Positions 29,601 to 36,478 of a DNA stretch of 52,500 nt are shown here, piece after piece. The stretch is from the NCBI GenBank assembly GCA_905221605.1, contig CAJNDS010002455.1, positions 353,967 to 406,466 of the forward strand. Direction: 5' to 3'. Made by a program: the position numbers and the translations under genes. How positions within the stretch are numbered: the first letter of the stretch is position 1; each line of letters begins with the position of its first letter. Source of the stretch: Symbiodinium natans (lineage: Eukaryota; Sar; Dinophyceae; Suessiales; Symbiodiniaceae). Under the pieces are notes generated by a model. That model ran no database searches. It saw only the letters and a list, made by a program, of their open reading frames with translations, and had not been told where the DNA came from.

Positions 29601-32600
29601 CGTATGTATTCTGGTGATTTCGATGAGCGTTTTCAGAGAGAGTCAAGGGGAAGTTTTTGCCGGACACCGACGACAATTTTTCGAGATGCATGATGCAGAT
29701 TCCTCCTGCAATGTTCGCAGAAGAGTTCGGCAACAAGACCCAAGGTGAGAATCACAAGGGTTCGTGACGAAAGCATTCGTGATGCACATAGTGCTCTTTT
29801 TCTTCCCTCATCTCAAGGATGTTGTTTAGGAGGCCTTTTTGCTCCTAAACCCTAAACCCTAAACCCTAATAAACCCTAAACCCTAAACCCTAAACCCTAA
29901 ACCCTAAACCCTAAACCCTAAACCCTAAACCCTAAAGCCTAAAGCCTAAACCCTAAACCCTAAACCCTAAACCCTAAAGCCTAAAGCCTAAAGCCTAAAG
30001 CCTAAACCCTAAACCCTAAACCCTAAACCCTAAACCCAAACTCCTAAACCCTAAATCCCAAACCCTAAACTCTAAACCCTAAACCCTAACTAAACCCTCG
30101 CCCTAGACCCTAAACCCTAAACCTAACATAGGGTTTAGGGTTTAGGGTTAGGGTTTAGGGTTTAGGGCTACTTGGAGGTTCATGGGTACTTATATTTGGA
30201 TCTACTTATAACCTACTTCGGGGACTTAGGGCTTATAATCAGCACAGCTGTTGATAGCTAGAATTAGAGTTCTAAGTACCCATGAACAAAGCCTTCGCGG
30301 GAGAAGTGCCAGAAACCCTAAGCCCCAAAGCCCTAAGCCAGGGTCGTTTAGGGTTCAGGATTTAAGGTTGACTCCTTCTTCCCTTACAATCCCCTTAAAA
30401 CCAAAAAGGGTTCCCTTTGCATTACTCGGTTACTCCTGAGTCTGGTTGATGTGTTGGTGCATGTTGGGGGTTTAGGGTCCAGTTGCGTTTTCCGCTGCAG
30501 AGGCTGCCAGCCAGTGGATGACGAAGACAGGCCGGCCCAAAAGCGTAGAAGAAACGTTTGTGCTCGCAGGTCTTGAATGTGGTTCCCTGTTTCATTTTTA
30601 AGCTCTTTTGTTGTTACTTATGTTTTTACATGTTTGTCGTGTTGCTTCATACGTGTAGCTGTGATTTGAGCTTGCATGCATCGATACATGTGCATAAATA
30701 CATATGTGTATATATATGTGTTTAGCTTCATTCGCTGTCAACCTTTCCAGATAATTACTGTTCAAAACTGTTTTTGGTATGCCGTTATCCTGCATCTATA
30801 GCGATAAATACCGTTCTAGAAAGCTGCAATTTATGCCTTGAGCTCGTGTTGATGATTCTGATCTTTGTTTAGTAGACATGCCTTTTCCATTACTTCATGA
30901 TGAGCTCCTCTAAACAGACCCATTAAGCCATTCAGCAAGATAGGGACCCTTTCTTACATTCCTAGGCTTCTGGGAACCGACCACATTGGCTTCGGTTGGG
31001 TTACTGGCCCCACCCATTGGAAGCCCTTTAGCAGCGAAATACGAGGGCCGCTTAACCCTAAGCCCTAAACCCGCCTTTTGCTTCGAACCTTAAGCCAAAC
31101 CCCCAAACCCCCAAACCCCTAAACCCCTAAACCCCTAAACCCCTAAACCCCTAAACCCCTAAACCCCTAAACCCCTAAACCCCTAAACCCCTAAACCCCT
31201 AGACCCCTAAAACCTAAACCCCTAAACCCCTAAAAAAAACCCCTAAACCCTAACCCTAAACCCAAACCCCTAAACCCCTAAACCCCTAAACCCCTAAACC
31301 CTAAACCCCTAAACCCCTAAACCCTAGACCCCTAAACCCCTAAACCCCTAAACCCCTAAACCCCTAAACCCTAAACCCTAACCCTAAACCCTAAACCCTA
31401 AACCCTAAACCCTAAACCCTAACCCTAAACCCTAAACCCTAAACCCTGAACCCTAAACCCTAAACGGCGCTTCGGCAGGGGAGGTAGACCATCTTCCAGT
31501 GGCGCTGGCGGCCCCAGACTTCGTTGGTTTGGGCTTGAGCCAAGGTTGTACCCTTGTGTTTGGGGGCAGGGTTTAGGGTTTGGGGTTTGGGGTTTGGGGT
31601 TTGGGGTTTGGGGTTTGGGGTTTGGGGTTTGGGGTTTGGGGTTTCGGGTTTAGGGTTTTAGGGGTTAGGACTGCGGGGGGGGGGGGTTAGGGGTCCCTTT
31701 TAAACCCCAAACCAATCCTCTAAGGGAATAGAAGGGCCATATTCGGAGCATGAAGAGACCGCTTTGGGGCTCGTCCTTCAGGGTCCAAGTTTGATTCCCT
31801 TGAACCCAAAGCTTCTCACTTCCAACAAAACCCTAAACCCCAAACCCCAAACCCCAAACCCCAAACCCCAAACCCCAAACCCCAAACCCCAAACCCCAAA
31901 TCCCAAACCCCCAAACCCCAAACGCCAAACCCCAAACCCCAAACCCCAAACCCTAAACCCTACCTGCAAAGCTTTCAGGGCGGCCGCTGGCTGCGGCAGT
32001 GCAGCCGGGCTTATTTCCGCAACGTGGGCCCGTCGCATTCGTCTGGGGGTTCAGGGCTTGGGGTTTAGGACCCTAGATCGAGGCGCTAAGCCCTAAACCC
32101 GAAACTCTCAACCCAAACCCTGGATTGTTGAGTTTACGCAGCCAGCTCCTGAGGTTGAAGGCTTTCTCCCAAGCGTCCTTTTCCCTGCAACTCTAAACCT
32201 GTCGTCGCTGTCAAGAACGCGAACGCCTCCACGGATGAAGTCCACGATCATGCCCCTAAACCCAGCAGAGCAAGCCAGTGAATGGAGGCGCCGAGGCCTA
32301 CCAGCAACTTGCGAGCAAGCAGGCCAGGACCCATGCGAGGAGATGGAAGTGGTGTGAAGATCCTGGCCTTTCGGCTTGGGTTTAGGGTTTCAGTTTCCAT
32401 AATGGTGCGACATGTGGGCCCTCAGGGATTGCCGCAGACTGGCCTGCAACACAAAGGCTGTGAGTTGCGTGGCCAGGAGCGCTGCAAGAACCCTACGCTA
32501 CTATGTTTAGGGTATATAGGGTTTAGGGTTTTGGGTTTTGGGTTTAGGGGGTTTAGGGTTTAGGGTGCTCAAGAACCCCCCAAAAAGAAAAGAAGTAATT

Positions 32601-35600
32601 CCTTCATCGCTCTTAAAGGGAAGATTATGCTTGTGCTTTTTTCTTTGGGGTTCTTAAGGGGGGACAATTATGGGGGGTAGGTACCTCGGCAAGCTTCGGG
32701 AGTAGTAGGGAGTATTAGGGAACCTTGGGTTACATACCTCCGTTGAGCCCCCCCTCCCTTAAGAGCCCCCCCAAAAAGAAAAAACACGATTCCCATACTA
32801 CCCTTATAGGGAAGAGTGTTTTTGTCATTTGTTGGGGGCTCTTAAGAAAAGTAGTAATTCCCTTATCAACCTTATAGGGAAGAGTATGTATGTTTTTTTT
32901 TTTTTGGGGGGGGGTTCTTAAGCAAAGAGCAGCACCTGGGACCGGGTACCTTTTTATTCCCAGGTTACTCCCGGCTCCAGGTACATGCGCGCCAGGTCCG
33001 ACAGGACCCCAAACTCCCACCCGCACGGCCTGAATCATGCGGTTTAGGGTTTAGGGTGAGGGTCTACACTCCGCACCCATATTTTGGGTTTGGGGTTTAG
33101 TCAGCGTGTCGGGTCGCACCCGAGGCGCTGCAGATTACACCCGCCCCATGTGCCAGGATCACCACACCTTTTGACATCGTCAAGACGAGGCTGAATCTCA
33201 GGCCGGTGATGGACCACACTGGAGGGTTAAGGCGCTTTAGACGTTTGTAGGTTTTTTGTTTTAGGGTTTTAAGGTTGAGGGTGTTGCGGTTCCAGGGTTT
33301 GAGGGTTTCAGGTGTTTTGGAGTTGTTCAGGTACAGGGGGAGTATAGAAGTTCTTCCGGAAGTTGGGTCAAAGATCCTCTTCCGGGGTCACTCCAAATAA
33401 TTATCCCTGAACTCTGATGCTTTCCACTTGGGGTGCAGGGGTTGTTTACTTTAGGGTGCAGGGTTCAGGGTTCAGGGTTTAGGGATTTTGGGTTTTTGGG
33501 TTTAGGGTTTAGGGTTCAGGCTGCGGGTTTGGCGTGAAAAGTAAGGTCCAGGCGCTGTTGGGGGGTGGGAGGATGTGGGAGATGACCGCTCAGAGCCCTC
33601 TGCCTGGAAGTCTTAAGTGAACCCAAATCCCTGAACCGTTACGCGTGATTAGGGTCATCTAGGGTTCATGAGGTGTAATCATTGGGTAGTTGGGGTGAAT
33701 TCCCAGGGTCCTGGAAGAACCTTCTTGGAGTGTGATCGGCTCCGTACCCCAAGCCTCTGAACCTCAAACCCCAACCTCCTGAACCCTGAACCCTGAACCT
33801 TGAACCTTGAACCTTGAACCCTAAACCCTAAACCCTAAACCCTAAACCCTAAACCCTAAACCCTAAACCCTAAACCCTAAACCCCTGAGGCGAGCTTCAT
33901 CCGCGCCGCGGAGCACGGGGGTCGCGTGCCGAGCTGGGCAGCGGGGTTCCTCCGAGTTTTCCAAGGTTTAGGGTTTAGAGTTTAGGGTTTCGGGTTTCGG
34001 GTTTCGGGTTTAGGGTTTAGGGTTTAGGGACCTGGGGCGCTTTCAGTGGAGTTTCAGGGCTTACGGCTTAGGTTACCCTAGCACCCTAAAACCCCAAAAC
34101 CCTAACACACTAAACCCCCAACCCTAAAACCCTAACCTCTAAATCACCCCTGAAGCACTACACCCTAAACCCTAAAACCCTAAAACGCTCAAACCCCAAA
34201 CCCTCAAAGCCTTAACAACCCTGTTTCTCTACTCAGGAAGCTTTGGATGTATTAACCCCATATTAAATATTCTTCCTTTTCGGAAGGGTAGGGTTAAGGT
34301 TTAGGGTTTGGGGTTTGGGGTATAGGATTTAGGGTTTAGGGTCGAGGGTTTGGGGCTTAGAGCTTAGGTACCCTTCAGCATCTAGATTGCTCACTTGAGA
34401 CAACGGTTCATTTTCTCTAAAAATCTAAAGCCTAGATGCTGAATCCCAAGCCCTATACCTTCTAAACCCTAAACCCTGAACCCTAAATCCGAAACCCTAA
34501 TTAAACCCTGTGCCGAGGCTCTAATCCTCGAGGAAGTCGTACAGATCTATCGACATCGCGGTCGCGTTCCCAGCTTTGTTTCAAAAACCTTAAACCCAAA
34601 ACCCTAAATCGCCCTAAACCCTAAACCCTAAACCCGACGATGTGAACCCTAACCCCTGAACCGGTTTAGGGCTTAAGGGCTCACCGATTTAAGGCTTCAG
34701 GCCCTGGAGTTCGAGCACTTTCAGAGCTTCCAGAGTCACTCCGTGCCACAAGCTCAGGGTCAATCATTGGGCTTTAAGCGTTTTGTGACCAAACCCCAAA
34801 CCCCCCTAAACCCTAAACCCTAAACCCTAAACCCTAAACCCTTAACCCTAAACCCTAAGGAGTGCTGCCTTCGAACCCCAAACCCCTAAACCCCAAACCC
34901 CTCAATCCCTGAGCTTTCAGGGATAAGGGGCCCTCCCCCCTCGGCCCTGAACGAAACCATGACCCCGCAACCCTTCACCCGTCTACACAAAAGCCGTAAC
35001 AAGGGTTTAGGGTTCAGGGTTTAGCACCAGACCCGTCGTTTAACAGGCCTACAAGACCCAACAGCCTAACTGATCAAAACCCTCCAACCCTTAAAAACCC
35101 TAAACCCACCCTAAACCCTAAACCCTAAACCCTAAACCCTAAACCCTAAACCCCAAACCCTAAACCCTAAACCCTAAACCCTTAAAAGGTCTAGGGCATG
35201 CACCCAAACCATCCGTTCCAGGTGCAGCCGGCTTCTTTGTGGGTGCCGGCTATCGCGCTGCACCTACCTCAGCCGAAAGAGGACTTGAAGGACGAGGATT
35301 TAGGGTTTAGGGTTTAGGGTTTAGGGTTTAGGGCTTGAAGGTTTCGAGGGCTCAAGTGCTTAAGGGCTTAGGGGGTAAGGGGTTTAGGGTTCACGGAGTC
35401 TAAGGGGCTTGACCTTAAACCCCAAACCCCAAACCCCACGAACTCGAGCCCTAAACCCTAAACCCTTCACCCCAAACCCTAAACCCTACACCCCAAAACC
35501 TAAGCCCTAAACCCTCAACCCTAAACCCGAAGATCAGGGCTGAATGGCTTCAGGGCTTCGGGGATCAACGTGGGGGGCGGTCGGGCTAAAGGATGTCAGG

Positions 35601-36418
35601 GCTCAAGGGTTTCGGGTTTGGGGTTTGGGGTTTGGGGTTTAGGTTGGAGGGTTTCGGGTTTAGGGTTTAGGGACGACTTGGGATTCATGAGCGTGTGCCT
35701 CCACCCCCCCGCCACTGGATTGAGGCCTTAGACCTGAGGCCAAAATCTCTCCCCGGCACCGAGGACTAAGCCCTCAACCCTCAAACCATCAATCCTAAGT
35801 TCCAAACCCCAAAGCTTATCTGGAATCTTGATCTCGGTGTCTTCTTCAGCTTTAGTCGACGTCCCTTGACCCACCGAACCCGAAAGGAAACACACAAGTT
35901 GGTTTAGGGTTAGATCCTGCCATGAAAGACTCGAGGCATGGATGTCTTTGGGAGGTTTTGCCGGGAGCCCCTGGCATTGAGTGGTAACCTTGCTCACTGC
36001 TTCTTTAGGGTTTAGGGCTTAGGGTCTGGGGTTTAGGGTTTAGGGTTTCGGGTTCAGGGTCACTTTTAGGGGCCCCTTTTTGTCTAAGAAGGGGCAGCCT
36101 CTTGCTGCCTAAACTGCCTTAGCCTTAGACCCCATACCTCACACTCCGAACCCCTTAAGCCTATAAGTTTTTCAAGTGAGGAGAAGAGTGAAGTGACCGA
36201 AGCCTTAAACCCTAAACCCTAAACCCCTCATGCCTGGTCGCTTTTCATGAGACCACCTCCCGACCTGTTCAACATAGGATGTAATTTTCCCCCGGAGCGT
36301 CTACTCAAGCCCCCAAACCCTCAGCCCTTATCCCTGCAACGCCTAACAGAGCCCCTCCCCCCCCCCCCCCCCCCGTTTAGGGTTTAGGGTTTTTGGTTTA
36401 GGGTTTAGCGTACAGGGA

Positions 36419-36478
<60 letters not shown>

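Noticed and set aside
30598-30795. 65-codon minus-strand frame in AT-rich intron sequence
   Set aside because: Lies in non-coding intron of the carrier model, with no motif and a TATATA-derived His/Ile-rich stretch.
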